Shown in pieces: positions 24,901-32,618 of a stretch of DNA of 64,000 nt (its first letter is position 1; each line of letters starts with the position of its first letter). Below the pieces are notes generated by a model. It was given only the letters and a program-made list of their open reading frames with translations, was not told the DNA's origin and searched no databases. A program made the position numbers and the translations under genes. This DNA is from Mimachlamys varia (lineage: Eukaryota; Mollusca; Bivalvia; Pectinida; Pectinidae): assembly GCA_947623455.1 (NCBI GenBank), contig OX392534.1, forward strand, positions 6,086,001-6,150,000, read 5' to 3'.

Positions 24901-25999
24901 AGGCGAAATGTTCAGTATATTAATCAAACTTGTAGATTTTAAAAGTAGACAAAAATCGATGTACGTGATAGATATCTTATCAGTTATACATAATTACTAC
25001 GTACCAACGTTATAAAAGTAGACAAAAATCGATGTACGTGATGGATATCTTATCAATTATACATAATTACTACGTACCAACGTATCGTGTCTAGAGTAAC
25101 CTACTTAACATGTGTGTCTATGTAATGTACATTTCGGTTGCAATGTTTAACATTTTCGAAGTATTAATTTAGCCAGTGGCAAACGTAAATATCCCAGAAA
25201 TCAATTAGCATTTTAATTGGTGACAGATTGTATACAGGACGTCTTAACATGTTACCTCTCATATTCGCCGGTTGTATACATTCTAAAGTGAAAGTGTTGC
25301 CAGCATACTTTATCTATTTTTCTCACCCATCCTAATTTTGAAAAATAGGACAGGTGCGAAATCCATGAAATTATTTATTCAGAACATTTGTAAGTATGTG
25401 GTTCGATTGTTAGAATCATACGTTAGACTATACAGATAAAACGGAATCAATTTGCATTATCACTCAAGTCAGTTTTCTTTTTTAATTTACATGTTCCACA
25501 CATATTAAGATCAATAATGTAATCATGAACTTTACACATTTTAGTTATTTGGAAATTTGAATTGAACAGGATTTCTGTAGTAGGATTACACTCGAGATTT
25601 TCATATGCCGAACTAAAGTTTATATACTGTTATCCGATAAATATATAAAGACAACTTCAAATTAGCACAGAGAATGATATCAGTGTGACATGAGAACTTA
25701 CTCCACTCTTACCTCAAAAAAATACTGGTTGCTTCATTTTCTATTAAGGGAAAATATAAAAAAATAAAAAAAAAATGATAAAAAAAAAATAAGTCGCTGG
25801 AACTCGGACTGTCATAACTAAGGCAGTGAAACCCTTTATATATCTTAGATAGGGTAATACAACCTTCACACTAGACGATTGGTCTTGATGTACAGCTTTG
25901 TAATATATTTTATCGTGACTTTTCAGAGCTTCGGAGCTTCTAAAGGACATGCAGGATGATCTCCCGGCCGTCATAGACACCAACATGGTTAATACGTGA
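851..25999 (+). CDS. TBK1: TBK1/IKK-epsilon-like serine/threonine kinase (gene-level, 5' partial, 17 exons)
   Basis: Innate-immune kinase of the TBK1/IKBKE family, which phosphorylates IRF-type factors and autophagy adaptors downstream of STING, MAVS and TRIF-like sensors. Exons: 851-979, 1871-2000, 2148-2238, 3306-3396, 7201-7358, 8716-8826, 10767-10952, 11741-11964, 12824-12974, 16931-17096, 20027-20142, 20803-20919, 21799-21897, 23740-23833, 23970-24049, 24585-24656, 25927-25999. They join in phase to 2088 nt (695 residues plus stop). Counting from the first residue in the window: VALK lysine 9, HRD Asp102, DFG Asp124, and activation-loop Ser139 in FMSLVGTEEYL (TBK1 Ser172). Residues of about 290-375 form a ubiquitin-like domain, followed by the scaffold/dimerisation coiled coils and the C-terminal adaptor-binding helix. 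Vertebrate members are 716-729 aa, so only an N-terminal exon of about 30 residues lies outside. TBK1 and IKBKE cannot be separated by eye; invertebrates usually have one co-orthologue. Confidence 0.93.
941..1090 (+). repeat. Three 50-bp tandem copies of TBK1 exon E1 3' end plus donor
   Basis: Copies start at 941, 991 and 1041. Each holds the last 39 exon bases and 11 intron bases, including GATGTAAG. Copy 2 is nearly identical and copy 3 has several changes (donor GTAAGC). Confidence 0.95.
1285..1675 (+). repeat. 47-bp intronic tandem repeat (about 8 copies)
   Basis: The unit contains TTGTCTCCCCTTGATAGATC and TTATATTCTGTGTTG. It lies in the intron between TBK1 E1 and E2 and ends about 195 bp before the E2 acceptor. 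Confidence 0.9.
1871..2000 (+). CDS. TBK1: TBK1-like exon E2 (hinge region)
   Basis: Acceptor GTGCTGCAG, donor TTTAG|GTAAAT; phase 0 in, phase 1 out. It encodes NVLVMELCEKGSLLDLLKEP, matching the TBK1 hinge (VLIMEFCPCGSL), then GFGMEEEEFLRVFEHL. Confidence 0.9.
2148..2238 (+). CDS. TBK1: TBK1-like exon E3 (catalytic loop HRD)
   Basis: Acceptor GTGTTACAG, donor GGCAG|GTAAAT; phase 1 in, phase 2 out. It encodes HLRSQGFSHRDIKPGNVLIF, with the catalytic HRD aspartate and the IKPGN element typical of the family. Confidence 0.92.
3306..3396 (+). CDS. TBK1: TBK1-like exon E4 (DFG and activation loop)
   Basis: Acceptor TTTTCCAG, donor TACTTG|GTAGGT; phase 2 in, phase 0 out. It encodes NVYKLSDFGTAKPLGDK and CFMSLVGTEEYL. 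The serine in the last motif is in the position of the TBK1 activating autophosphorylation site Ser172. Confidence 0.93.
3419..3606. mobile_element. 188-bp MITE with 17-bp perfect terminal inverted repeats
   Basis: The ends are GGCCCCGGTTTCATCAA (3419-3435) and its exact complement (3590-3606). Further internal complementarity (CTCCATAGGAAAG against CTTTCCTATGG) makes the element fold back. Non-coding; in the TBK1 intron after E4. Confidence 0.82.
6700..6940. repeat. Degenerate interspersed repeat, two partial copies
   Basis: Two related blocks share AATGACCTTGGCCCACTTTC or AACCTTGACCCACGTTCAAG followed by a CAGGGGTCAAATG-like end; a third shortened match (AAGTTTGTTCAAATGAATGA) is near 4250. 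The rest of this 3.8-kb intron (3607-7200) shows nothing coding. Confidence 0.5.
7201..7358 (+). CDS. TBK1: TBK1-like exon E5 (APE-equivalent and helix F)
   Basis: Acceptor TCAATTACAG, donor AAAAC|GTGAGT; phase 0 in, phase 2 out. It encodes HPDIYKAAFI and FDISADMWSLAVTLYHAATG, the P+1 loop and helix F segment (TBK1 VDLWSIGVTFYHAATG). Its last 31 bp plus the donor are repeated five times in tandem. Confidence 0.93.
7328..7572 (+). repeat. Five near-identical 49-bp tandem copies of TBK1 exon E5 3' end plus donor
   Basis: Each copy is 31 exon bases (ending GACAAGGCCAAAAC) plus 18 intron bases starting GTGAGTGTGCACATTC. The copies are almost identical, implying recent expansion. A 49-bp step changes frame, so use of a later donor would shift the reading frame. 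Confidence 0.96.
7770..7966 (-). mobile_element. tRNA-derived SINE
   Basis: On the minus strand the head reads GCGACCAGGTAGCTAAGTGG then TAGAGTG (A-box) and, after a spacer, GGTTTAAACCCCAG (B-box), as in a tRNA gene, followed by an unrelated body. The acceptor stem is not preserved, so this is a SINE rather than a tRNA gene. The body end is approximate. Confidence 0.65.
8384..8440 (-). repeat. 5S-rRNA-like fragment
   Basis: The minus strand contains GGTTAGTATTTGGATGGGTG then ACC, nearly identical to the conserved 3' control region of eukaryotic 5S rRNA (GGTTAGTACTTGGATGGG), preceded by AAGC. The rest of 5S is not recognisable, so it is probably a 5S-derived SINE or a pseudogene piece. Confidence 0.45.
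8716..8826 (+). CDS. TBK1: TBK1-like exon E6 (kinase C-lobe, helix G region)
   Basis: Acceptor CTTGTTTAG, donor TTCCAG|GTATGT; phase 2 in and out. It encodes YEILSNKAQGVISGQQ and GGPIEWSKELPNTCRLSR, matching TBK1 GPIDWSGDMPVSCSLSR. Joining this first donor to the next exon gives no insertion relative to TBK1, so the first of 16 donors in the following array is the expected one. Confidence 0.92.
8781..10010 (+). repeat. 60-bp array of TBK1 exon E6 3' end plus donor (17 copies, then decayed ones)
   Basis: Copies start every 60 bp from 8781 to 9741. Each has 46 exon bases (from CCATAGAGTGG to TCCAG) and 14 intron bases starting GTATGTATCTG. Sixteen copies keep an AGGTATGT-like donor; one is AGGTATGC. 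The unit is a multiple of three and open, so each later donor would add 20 residues of type YVSVPIEWSKELPNTCKLSR. Diverged copies continue to about 10010. Confidence 0.96.
10591..10712 (+). repeat. Hammerhead-family repeat, decayed core (sense in TBK1 intron)
   Basis: Has CTGAAGA, GAAACAGCTGTATGATGC and the family tail (CGGCATACTGTATCTATTAC, GTGTGTGTTACGTCA), but the helix II bases between the core motifs have mutated and the 5' part of helix I is gone. Probably inactive. Confidence 0.75.
10767..10952 (+). CDS. TBK1: TBK1-like exon E7 (end of kinase domain)
   Basis: Acceptor GTTGAAG, donor TCTAG|GTAATT; phase 2 in and out. It encodes DCTRDILVRMFDSAKDTSWG and FDQFFDAADTLID, matching the conserved WGFDQFFAETSDI of TBK1, and VHVFSS-type residues leading into the ubiquitin-like domain. 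A decayed hammerhead-family repeat ends about 55 bp upstream. Confidence 0.92.
11095..11720 (+). repeat. Short intronic tandem array (about 28-bp unit) before TBK1 exon E8
   Basis: Variants of GGCTGTGTGATGCTGCAGTT then CATTGTTT repeat about 22 times. The last copy ends some 20 bp before the E8 acceptor but includes no exon sequence. Confidence 0.9.
11741..11964 (+). CDS. TBK1: TBK1-like exon E8 (ubiquitin-like domain)
   Basis: Acceptor TATAATGTAG, donor GACA|GTAAGT; phase 2 in, phase 1 out. It encodes TLSENIKRITGLAEDEQVML and the rest of a ubiquitin-like fold, the domain that follows the kinase in TBK1/IKK-epsilon and helps position substrate and scaffold. Confidence 0.88.
12245..12626 (+). 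repeat. 34-bp intronic tandem array in TBK1
   Basis: About 11 copies of a unit holding GGTTACCATGTGGAGTAAAA and GGTGAAGGTCAC; between E8 and E9. No exon sequence is included. Confidence 0.9.
12824..12974 (+). CDS. TBK1: TBK1-like exon E9 (scaffold dimerisation domain start)
   Basis: Acceptor TATTCTAG; donor CATGG|GTCAGT, a less common donor. Phase 1 in, phase 2 out. It encodes DHDYRMAKNMCEVIHLCRKR and SQKLFTRTIARHG, helical like the TBK1 scaffold domain after the ubiquitin-like domain. The exon end GCTAGGCATGG and donor seed the 36-bp array that fills the next 3.9 kb. Confidence 0.86.
12964..16815 (+). repeat. 36-bp satellite seeded at TBK1 exon E9 donor (about 107 copies)
   Basis: The first unit is the exon end GCTAGGCATGG plus donor GTCAGTATATTA. 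Later units are mostly GCTAAACATGGGTCAGTATA followed by TTACGTTATCTTCACC; many retain GGCATGG|GTCAGT exactly. A block of 17 units (612 bp) is duplicated: the variant ATATGTCAGTATATAACG is at about 15420 and 16032. The array stops about 115 bp before exon E10. Confidence 0.97.
16931..17096 (+). CDS. TBK1: TBK1-like exon E10 (scaffold domain)
   Basis: Acceptor TTAATTTCAG immediately follows the 36-bp array; donor GACAAT|GTGAGT. Phase 2 in, phase 0 out. It encodes MFDQKIRQHRRDFDFIWERF and a charged helical stretch ending DGEVIDDNFDN. Confidence 0.84.
17555..18460 (-). mobile_element. Penelope-like retroelement fragment with degraded reverse transcriptase
   Basis: On the minus strand, broken frames carry [20 protein letters not shown], with the YIDD catalytic motif of a reverse transcriptase, and [20 protein letters not shown], matching a sequence common in mollusc Penelope-like elements. 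The 3' tail (TAATCGATTTTGAGTTCGGA, TTTCATTTTC-type region) follows. Stops and frameshifts show it is dead. In the TBK1 intron, antisense. Confidence 0.7.
18530..19085 (+). mobile_element. Second Penelope-like fragment, opposite orientation
   Basis: Plus-strand sequence related to the 3' half of the same element (TTTCTTGATAGTAACATCC, TCGCAGTTGATTCGTTATTC) ending in the shared tail (AATCGATTTTGAGTTCTGAT, GACGCTTCGGTAT). Together with the preceding fragment it forms a head-to-head pair. Confidence 0.62.
19762..19905 (-). mobile_element. Solo tail of the Penelope-like element
   Basis: Only the 3' end is present: ATCAGAGAATACCAAAGCGT, ATAATCCGAACTCAAAATCG and AGAATAAGACCAGGTGTTCC on the plus strand. 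About 120 bp before TBK1 exon E11. Confidence 0.65.
20027..20142 (+). CDS. TBK1: TBK1-like exon E11 (scaffold domain)
   Basis: Acceptor GTCCTCCCTCAG, donor CGCTG|GTCAGT, the second GTCAGT donor in this gene. Phase 0 in, phase 2 out. It encodes IREKLQTCGKRLKNVSDEYD and AAKEAWIISDSTVLQNQRW. Confidence 0.86.
20803..20919 (+). CDS. TBK1: TBK1-like exon E12 (scaffold domain)
   Basis: Acceptor AAATGTCAG, donor GACCG|GTAAGA; phase 2 in and out. It encodes ADRIVELSKARLQKFRDCRS and KHRLTYHEQKMFAFDR, the latter aligning with TBK1 ERRLAYNEEQIHKFDK. Confidence 0.88.
21799..21897 (+). CDS. TBK1: TBK1-like exon E13 (scaffold domain)
   Basis: Acceptor GGTTTCCAG, donor GCACAG|GTTTGT; phase 2 in and out. 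It encodes KAMGDLLKKALHGFEDCRQS and LAETHLKFIVWH, in the position of the TBK1 [20 protein letters not shown] helix. Confidence 0.86.
22445..22605 (-). mobile_element. Solo tail of the Penelope-like element
   Basis: Diverged copy of the same tail (AACAAAACCATAATCCGAAC, AGAATAAGGCCAGGTGTTCT). Confidence 0.6.
22790..23300 (+). repeat. 51-bp tandem array in TBK1 intron (about 10 copies)
   Basis: The unit includes AACATTAAGAACTACTGTGT and ATTATGCCGTTCTACATG. Length 51 is divisible by three, hence the two overlapping open frames, which are not genes. Confidence 0.93.
23740..23833 (+). CDS. TBK1: TBK1-like exon E14 (end of scaffold domain)
   Basis: Acceptor TATAATTTCAG, donor CTTCAG|GTTAGT; phase 2 in, phase 0 out. 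It encodes HYTGFSQSIKDVGGNLEDLR and SSIGDLVKILQ, a helical segment. Confidence 0.82.
23970..24049 (+). CDS. TBK1: TBK1-like exon E15 (proline-containing linker)
   Basis: Acceptor TTTATTATAG, donor TTTGG|GTAGGT; phase 0 in, phase 2 out. It encodes GVPETLPPPQKPASLIRKSL and AQDMKF, resembling the linker before the C-terminal coiled coil of TBK1. Confidence 0.82.
24585..24656 (+). CDS. TBK1: TBK1-like exon E16 (C-terminal coiled coil)
   Basis: Acceptor TGTGTTTTAG, donor AAGAG|GTAAGC; phase 2 in and out. It encodes VDGFGKELTENQSLVEETRE and QIK, helical; in TBK1 the corresponding C-terminal helix binds TANK, NAP1 or SINTBAD. Confidence 0.82.
24790..24860. repeat. Imperfect hairpin
   Basis: CAAGGCCTTTCTGCCTTCT (near 24800) is answered by AGAAGGCAGAAAGGCCTTG (near 24840) with an inner GCGTCTTCAGTCC/GCCTGAAG stem, forming a strong foldback in the TBK1 intron between E16 and E17. 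Confidence 0.7.
24945..25082 (+). repeat. Direct duplication of about 70 bp
   Basis: Two nearly identical copies beginning AAAGTAGACAAAAATCGATG and ending TACGTACCAACGT lie side by side. Confidence 0.88.
25927..25999 (+). CDS. TBK1: TBK1-like terminal exon E17
   Basis: Acceptor GACTTTTCAG; phase 2 in. It encodes ASELLKDMQDDLPAVIDTNM and VNT, then TGA at 25997-25999. The phase closes exactly with the preceding exon, giving a 695-residue product in the window. Confidence 0.85.
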
Positions 26000-27819
26000 C
26001 CACCTATATAAACAATTACACATATGGTGTACTGATTGGTCGGCATCGTGACCTATTACATTACGATGCCTCACGTGACGATTGGACGCTACGTGTGGAA
26101 TTGAATTGATAAGGCTGTGCATTATTTAAACATTTTTTTTAATCTTGAAGAGGTATGGTTGATACAGGACCTAGTGTACTTCGGCTACAGGACATTTAGA
26201 GTCGTGCGCGAGCACATATCAATTATTTTTATGTCTCAATTTTGCAGTGTTATGAAACGGATCTGCAGCAAACCTGTTGTTTTTGTTTGCCATTATACAC
26301 TATCATAACATTCCTCGTATGGTACTTTATCTGTCATGGTGTTGATATTGCTTATATATGGACATACTTATTTCTGTTTTCTAAAATAGAAAATAATTTC
26401 GGTACAACATAAATATAGAGAAATACACAATTTCGACAATGACGACGTCCAATGCCAAAAATATCAAATGAGTGTTTAGATAAATATATAACATACACAA
26501 ATAACAATTAACATATTAAGTCTTGATTTCATCCGTTTTCCACTTGTGCTTCAAAACAAAACTTCTAACAAATAAGTCAATAGATAAATTTTAGAGTACT
26601 GATTTATCAACAGAGCTACAGTGTATACATACAATTTTTGTTCACTTTTTTCTGAAAAGGATAGTTATTTTGACTGGGGCATGGTTTGTTTCAATATGTT
26701 CGTCGAAAATAACTAACAAATAATTGATAACGATTAACACGAAGGGTGCACGTATATCTCTGTAAGCCTCATTTATGTTGCCTAATAAAGTACTTATTTA
26801 AGTTCTTTATATTAGCTAATGTGTTTCATTTCAATATGAGGCCTGTATATATATAAGGGTTTTTTTCTCCGAGGAAATAAATTCCCCTATTATATTACTC
26901 AAAGATAAAGTAGGATTTAATTATCTAACCGTTATAAGTTCGGTGGCTATATTTGCGAGGTTTTGAAAAATAAAATTGATTTATTCGGTGGTACCCAGTG
27001 TGTAAGATGGTTTTAAATTGACAATGATGTTATAACATTATATTATCAATACAGACACGTGCACGTTTATTAACTAGTGATAGTTACATGTATTTATCTA
27101 TAGGTATGTAAGACAAATGCACCACAGTGCTTGTCAATCAACACTTGAAGCGTATATAATGTTCTGAAGTTGTGATTTCTTTAGGAAACACAATTCTTTT
27201 TGTTAATGTACCCCTGCAATGTGTTAGTAGGAACGAAGTTGATACTTGTCAAATTTATCAAATAATGAAAATATTTGTACACAGATTGAATTAAATGTAT
27301 CTCGTATCTAAAAAGATATATAATCACATGTTACAACCTTAACGTTTAATAACCAAGTTGTGGCGATTGTACTGACTTTTGTTGTGTGATGTTCCCGACA
27401 TAGAAATTATTTTCTGAGAATGTACTAATGATATTTGTGAGCAATAGCGTTAACGCTATGGCAGCCCAAATTATGGAACTTGTTACAAACTGTTTTTTGT
27501 TTATTTTTTTATTTGATATTTAGAACTTCATGCTGTGTAATCATTCCTTTTACTTTAACTGGGACCAGTTTTCATTAGTATCTAGTATGATTTGTACGAT
27601 TTCATTTACAAGAGAAATAAAACAAAGAATGAAATAAATCGGTGTTTCCTCCTTTATTTTTGGTATAAAAGGACAATTCAGTCATTATACAGTTTCTTTT
27701 TTGTGATATAGAAATAAAGGAACAGTTTAGCCATTAAAAGTTTTCTAATTTTTCAGTAACAAAAATAAAATGCTTAATAAATATTAATTTAGTTAATACT
27801 AATCTATAGAAAACAAATA
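26000..27819. other. TBK1 3'UTR and intergenic, AT-rich
   Basis: No exon or conserved frame seen. Possible AATAAA signals occur at about 26785 and 27605-27635; I cannot decide which ends the TBK1 transcript. Confidence 0.4.
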
Positions 27820-27962
27820 GGTTCCTACCTTTTGGCCCCTAGCATCACTGAAGAGTCATAGGAGGACGAAACAGCTGTATGTTGCAGTTCAATTTTTTTC
27901 GGCATACTGTATCTATTACTAAATTTAAGAGGTGCAGCATATGTGTGTGTTACGTCATCTTT
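27820..27962 (+). repeat. Hammerhead-family repeat, near-intact (ribozyme 27842-27885)
   Basis: Helix I GCATCA/TGTTGC (one mismatch), CTGAAGA, helix II GTCA-TAGGA-GGAC (one mismatch), GAAA, self-complementary CAGCTG as helix III, TA cleavage dinucleotide. Full family body follows. Lies 515 bp upstream of CLN8. Confidence 0.78.
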
Positions 27963-28299
27963 GAGTGGGACGGGGTGATGACACTTTTTAACCTTCATAA
28001 CATGTAACTGTTGCACACTTGTGGACTTGTTTATGGGCAGTATATTCTTAACATTAAAGACTTAATGTGATGAGCAATCTTACGTTCATGTCCATATCGT
28101 ATTGATTGTATTAAACGAGTTCAATTAGTCGATATAGCACGGGCCTTGAGGCGTTCATGGACACTCGAGTAAGATCCTCTATACGATTAAGCATCCGCGT
28201 TGATGTGAGAACAACTAGAACAAGCCCAGGCTTGCGAAACTTCCAGGGAGCATTTATTCCATTTAAAAGTCAGCGGTTTATGGATACTCGGTTTATAAC

Positions 28300-28425
28300 A
28301 CGAACGCAAGCATTAGTCGCACTACCTACGCGGTCTAGGTGCAAAGTGTTTCACTGACTGGCATCAAGCAGTAGTCGCACTCCCTACGAGGTCTAGGTCT
28401 AAAGTGGTCTTACTGATGCCACAGG
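28300..28425 (+). repeat. Direct duplication upstream of CLN8
   Basis: Two related blocks, ATTAGTCGCACTACCTACGC followed by GGTCTAGG and AGTAGTCGCACTCCCTACGA followed by GGTCTAGG, within the presumed promoter/5'UTR of CLN8. No TATA box is evident. Confidence 0.6.
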
Positions 28426-28476
28426 ATTTCGCAGTGGTACATGCTATGCTATAAGACAGAAGTTTAAGACAGTGAG

Positions 28477-29313
28477 ATGGGTCTTGTTGAACATGTTCAC
28501 CCCTACTTGGTGGAGTTGGATTATCGAAATATGCTCACAAAACTCAAAGTTATTGGTTTATCCTCGGTGTTCTTCTGGGTCATGCACCTCTTGTCCGCCG
28601 CCATTTCCTCGATTTTATTGAAGACGTATAGAAGTTTTTCAGACAATAACAAAGCATTCTGGAACGTATATGTAGTTCACGGGATCTTTGGACTTTTTTG
28701 TTGTGTTATTGGTGTGTGGATCTTGTTCTATGACACGGAACTTTTAAAGAATCCAGCGGTGTCTACGAATTCTACCAGCCACATTGCTGTGTTAACAGCC
28801 ATAGGATTTTTCTTTTATGAATGTGGAGCTTTAATTGTATTTGGTATGCACAAATTCACCACTTTCTTGTTAGTTTTACATCACTGGGCCTCTTTGGTTG
28901 GCTTTTGTATAATCTCGTACTTGGACCAAGCACATTATTTTGGCGTAGCATCTCTTTTTATAGATATTACCGCGCCATTTGCTTGTATCTGCTGGATTCT
29001 CCTGAAAGGCGGCAAGGGACATTCTCTGTTATGGAAGATGAATCAGTTCCTGATGGTGCATCTATTCCATATACGGTTTATGGTAGGATATGTTTTGTGT
29101 TACCAAATGTATCAGAAAATCGAGCTTTTACACGAAGCATTATCATCCTTAGCACTTTTTATTTTAATCGGCCAGTTTGTGCTATTTCATGTGTTTTTGA
29201 CACCATACTGGCTTTACAAGAGGACCCAACAAATGTTCAAACCGGTCGACTGGAATTTCGTTGAAGATCATTCTAAACAGGAAGTGAATGGGAGATGTAA
29301 GAAGGATTCCTGA
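28477..29313 (+). CDS. CLN8: CLN8, ER transmembrane TLC-domain cargo receptor
   Basis: Intact 278-residue open frame (human CLN8 is 286). CLN8 is a multi-pass ER/ERGIC protein; with CLN6 it exports newly made lysosomal enzymes from the ER, and human loss causes neuronal ceroid lipofuscinosis. Conserved blocks in order: LDY near residue 15; an FWNV..GIFG helix; TAIGFFFYE; LVLHHWASLVGF; HYFGVASLFIDITAPFACIC; WKMNQFLMVHLFHIRF; and TPYWLYKRTQQMFKPVDWNF, nearly identical to the CLN8 C-terminus. Several hydrophobic segments fit the TLC fold. The protein ends KKDS, a KKXX ER-retrieval signal as in the family. The frame is uninterrupted, so the coding part has no intron here, unlike human. It lies downstream of TBK1 on the same strand and converges on a lysosomal-enzyme gene. 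Confidence 0.93.
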   Translation: MGLVEHVHPYLVELDYRNMLTKLKVIGLSSVFFWVMHLLSAAISSILLKTYRSFSDNNKAFWNVYVVHGIFGLFCCVIGVWILFYDTELLKNPAVSTNSTSHIAVLTAIGFFFYECGALIVFGMHKFTTFLLVLHHWASLVGFCIISYLDQAHYFGVASLFIDITAPFACICWILLKGGKGHSLLWKMNQFLMVHLFHIRFMVGYVLCYQMYQKIELLHEALSSLALFILIGQFVLFHVFLTPYWLYKRTQQMFKPVDWNFVEDHSKQEVNGRCKKDS

Positions 29314-30436
29314 GATGTGGGTAATGACGCTGCTATGTCTGATACATACCCAAGCGTGCGGCCTTAGTTAATGTGACCAGAAACCAAACTGTATGTATAG
29401 ATGGCGATTTTACATGAAGAAACATTTTCACTAGCAAGGCGACTAGCAGCCAATAATTCGTCAAAAATACAAAATTATTGTAAGCTTATTGAGTTTACAC
29501 TGAATAACATCTACATTTGGTATTGCACACAACCAATGGTTAACTTACAAGTGTACATAGCCAATGTATATATTACTTAATACATTGTAAAGAACAAAGA
29601 GACTATACACAATATACCATACGGTATGTACACAACCGATGTTAATACTAAAATATCCACATGTCCACAATACACAAGAATACCATGTGAATATATCATG
29701 TATTATACAATGAATCACAAGTATTTGGTCACATATACAGAAAATGCAATAACTTGGTGAAATAGGTTCAGCGAGAAAATCGCTAATAAGATTACTGCTT
29801 AAATTTGTAATTTTACATTATATTACACAGCAGACCTGCACGTACCTAACAATGCCGGGTAGCGCCCATGCGCACTGTGAATATGGTATGTGGTAGTGTT
29901 TTGTTATAGAACACAGATAGAAATGCTAGTACATATTGTTAATCTGTACATGTATCTTCAATATAACTTGTGTATCTTACTCGAATTTAACTATCTCACG
30001 AGTGGTCACCTGCAGACAACAGGGGTATGCCTAGCTAAGAGATCAACAAATATAAGATATATAACTATTTGTCTACAATGTTTGTATTTGGTTATTGTCA
30101 ATAAAGGGGAATAAAAAATGTATTTCATTATTTTATCATTTTCTTATGTTGCGTCAAGCTGTTATTTCGAATAGCTCTGCTAGTTCTCTTTAAGGATAAG
30201 GGGGCACAGTGTCTTCAGATGTTTGCTTAACAATAATTTGGATATACATTTAAGCACATATATGTATCATATATCATTGGAAAGGCCATTACATTTTCCA
30301 TAGAATAAACTAATAATGCTAGTGTTAAAATTATTCACAATTGCATAATAGTATATAAAATGTGGACCATTTTGAACTTGGATCTACTTTCATATTTTCT
30401 TTAAAAAAACTGACTACTTTTCCTATTGATGGACAA
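29314..30436. other. CLN8 3'UTR and intergenic
   Basis: AT-rich, with no frame beyond chance. Polyadenylation candidates are given separately. Confidence 0.4.
30100..30115 (+). promoter_or_regulatory. Candidate CLN8 polyadenylation signals
   Basis: Two AATAAA hexamers (30100-30105 and 30110-30115) lie about 790 bp after the CLN8 stop. They are the most convincing 3' end signal between CLN8 and the convergent fucosidase gene, but cleavage itself is inferred. Confidence 0.4.
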
Positions 30437-30584
30437 AAAGATGACGTTACACACACATATGCTGCACCTATTAAATTTAGTAATAGATACAGTATGCCGA
30501 AAAATTAATTAAACTGCACTATACAGCTGTTTCGTCCTCCTAGGACTCTTCAGTGATGCTAGGGGCCAAAAGGTGGGAATCCAA
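30437..30584 (-). repeat. Hammerhead-family repeat, near-intact (ribozyme 30516-30559)
   Basis: On the minus strand: GCATCA, CTGAAGA, GTCC-TAGGA-GGAC, GAAA, CAGCTG, TA, then TAGTGC as helix I partner (one mismatch, one wobble). Helix II and the core are perfect. Confidence 0.8.
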
Positions 30585-32176
30585 AATTTCTAAACTAATG
30601 TAGAAGCAGAAGGGTAAAACCCCTTTAATTTATGAATTTAGAAGTAAAATTAAAGTAGTTCTGTATAATTTCAAAGGTCATCTACAAAAACATGCCTCAG
30701 ATATTTCATATATGTTCTAGAATTGAAGTAATTTTGATTTTATTATCGTCTTGGTGGGATTTTCATGCCCAAATTGATTTAATTGGTTATTAAACATGTA
30801 GCTGAATCTTTCAAAAAAGCACGTTATTTGAGACAGAGTCATTCCAAACCATCCTGTGAATTATGAAACAAATCGGTTAATTGATGACAAAGTTATGGCC
30901 GTTTAATGTGGAAAACTTATTTAATTTAAATTTAAGAAAGTGCTTTTAAGAACATCATAACTCTTTGAAATCAGAAACTTCAGATTTTAGCACGTATCTG
31001 ACCGATTCTGCCTATTAAACCATTGACCATGAATAGATATGTGTCCGCCGGGCTGTACTCCAAAAAACCTAAGCCCGTATTGGTTCAAATATCTAAGACG
31101 AATACATTGAATATTAATCATTTCTCTGTAAATGCCCCTTTCCCGTGAAATGTCAGACAGGTCACATGCTAAGCTCTTCCCATGTAAGAAGCACAGTGCT
31201 AATGACAATATAACTGACCAAGCTACTGGATGGGGGTCTGTTTATGTTGTAAACCCTCCCTCGTGCTGATTTGGATGTGCGTGTTCAATGTTAATTCACA
31301 CTAATTGACACATTTATGAACATAATTTGAATATTTTGTTTTTGGTTAAATGATTAAGTATGTTTGTAAGAAATCAATTTTGCAACAACAAAAAAAATGT
31401 AGGTTGCCCCATATCTATATCCTTGAAACATTATAGAAACACACATTATGATCAAATGGTGTGTTTTATAAAGCCTTCAGGTTTATAGGCGTGGCGGCAA
31501 GGATAAAATAGTGTAAATCTACATTGTGTGAATAGCGAAAATCCAAAGCGAACAGAACCATTTTCATTCCTTTATTACATTCACAACGGTCGTCTTGCAT
31601 CCGTGAAATAGATATAACGAATCCAATAGTTTCTTTACCTTACGTTTCCCATAGGAGTTACTATACAGCGTAACCGAGGCGATATGCTATTACAACAATA
31701 TATTTCATATCAGTAACTTCTGATTGTTTATGAATTTTAGTTGTTTGCTTTCATTTCATTTCATGTTCTTTAAATAGCAAGTTCAGTATAATATAATTCC
31801 ATGTACATCTTTCCTTTGTTGTTATTTTGCCCCTGGTTTAATCGATTTTGAGTTTGGATATGATTTTGTTAACGCTTCGGTATTCTCTTAATTATTTTCG
31901 GGTCTCCTCTATTTTTATCGCTTTCAAATCTAAATTATTATATCTGCACGATACTTACTCATAGATCGTATAGATCATATGTGGCATATGTCAAAAAATG
32001 ATGATTAAGACGTCAAAATAACACATTCATTTTCGTTTACGTTCTAAATGATTTGCAAAATAGGTGATTCACAACCTTTACACATACTGTATACTTGTCT
32101 CGGTTCGCAATCATCACAATATTTAATGTTTGAACTGTTGATTGCTTATATTGGTATTTTGATAGAATTAGAGTGC
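30585..32176. other. Intergenic stretch between CLN8 and fucosidase 3' ends
   Basis: AT-rich sequence without recognisable genes. The only element seen is a retroelement tail at about 31800-31900. Confidence 0.4.
31800..31900 (+). mobile_element. Solo tail of the Penelope-like element
   Basis: Contains CATGTACATCTTTCCTTTGT, TTTAATCGATTTTGAGTTTG and TTAACGCTTCGGTATTCTCT, the shared 3' tail in plus orientation. Confidence 0.62.
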
Positions 32177-32182
32177 TTTATT
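32177..32182 (-). promoter_or_regulatory. Candidate fucosidase polyadenylation signal
   Basis: AATAAA on the minus strand about 160 bp after the fucosidase stop codon. Confidence 0.4.
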
Positions 32183-32338
32183 TAGTTATTTCGAACAGTT
32201 TCTGAGCAGCAAATAAAGTGTAGACAATAATGAAATTGATGATGTCACAATAGAGATTGATGACCTCACAATATCAAATATCGTAACAGTCTTATGACAA
32301 CATTTACCTGCATAATGTATTGCAATGGAAGGTTAATA

Positions 32339-32618
32339 TTATACATCATCAAGTCCTAGCATACGGATGACCAAGGCCCAGTTAAATGGGGGGTCCGTGA
32401 AGTAGCTGTTGGGGACTGAGGTCACGTCGATGGAGATCCCTTCCGTTGGATGAGCAATGTAGGGTACCTGTTGTTCATAGCCTAGTAAGTATACAGAGGC
32501 TTTGGAGGTGTCGCTTACCGCTGGGGTGCCGAGGTACAGTCGAGAAGTGTTCCTTATCTCGGAGATAGGGACAATGGCGTAGACGGCGGTGGTGGTTTTT
32601 ATCGTAAGTGTGGTGTAC
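32339..32618 (-). CDS. FUCA: Fucosidase terminal exon F8 (C-terminal beta-sandwich)
   Basis: Acceptor CACCTTCAG, phase 2 in, completing a WYT junction. It encodes [20 protein letters not shown] and the beta-sandwich typical of animal fucosidases, ending [17 protein letters not shown] and TAA at 32341-32339. Confidence 0.92.

Noticed and set aside
28157..28357. 66-codon frame upstream of CLN8
   Set aside because: No similarity, low-quality start, overlaps a local duplication; more likely promoter or 5'UTR.
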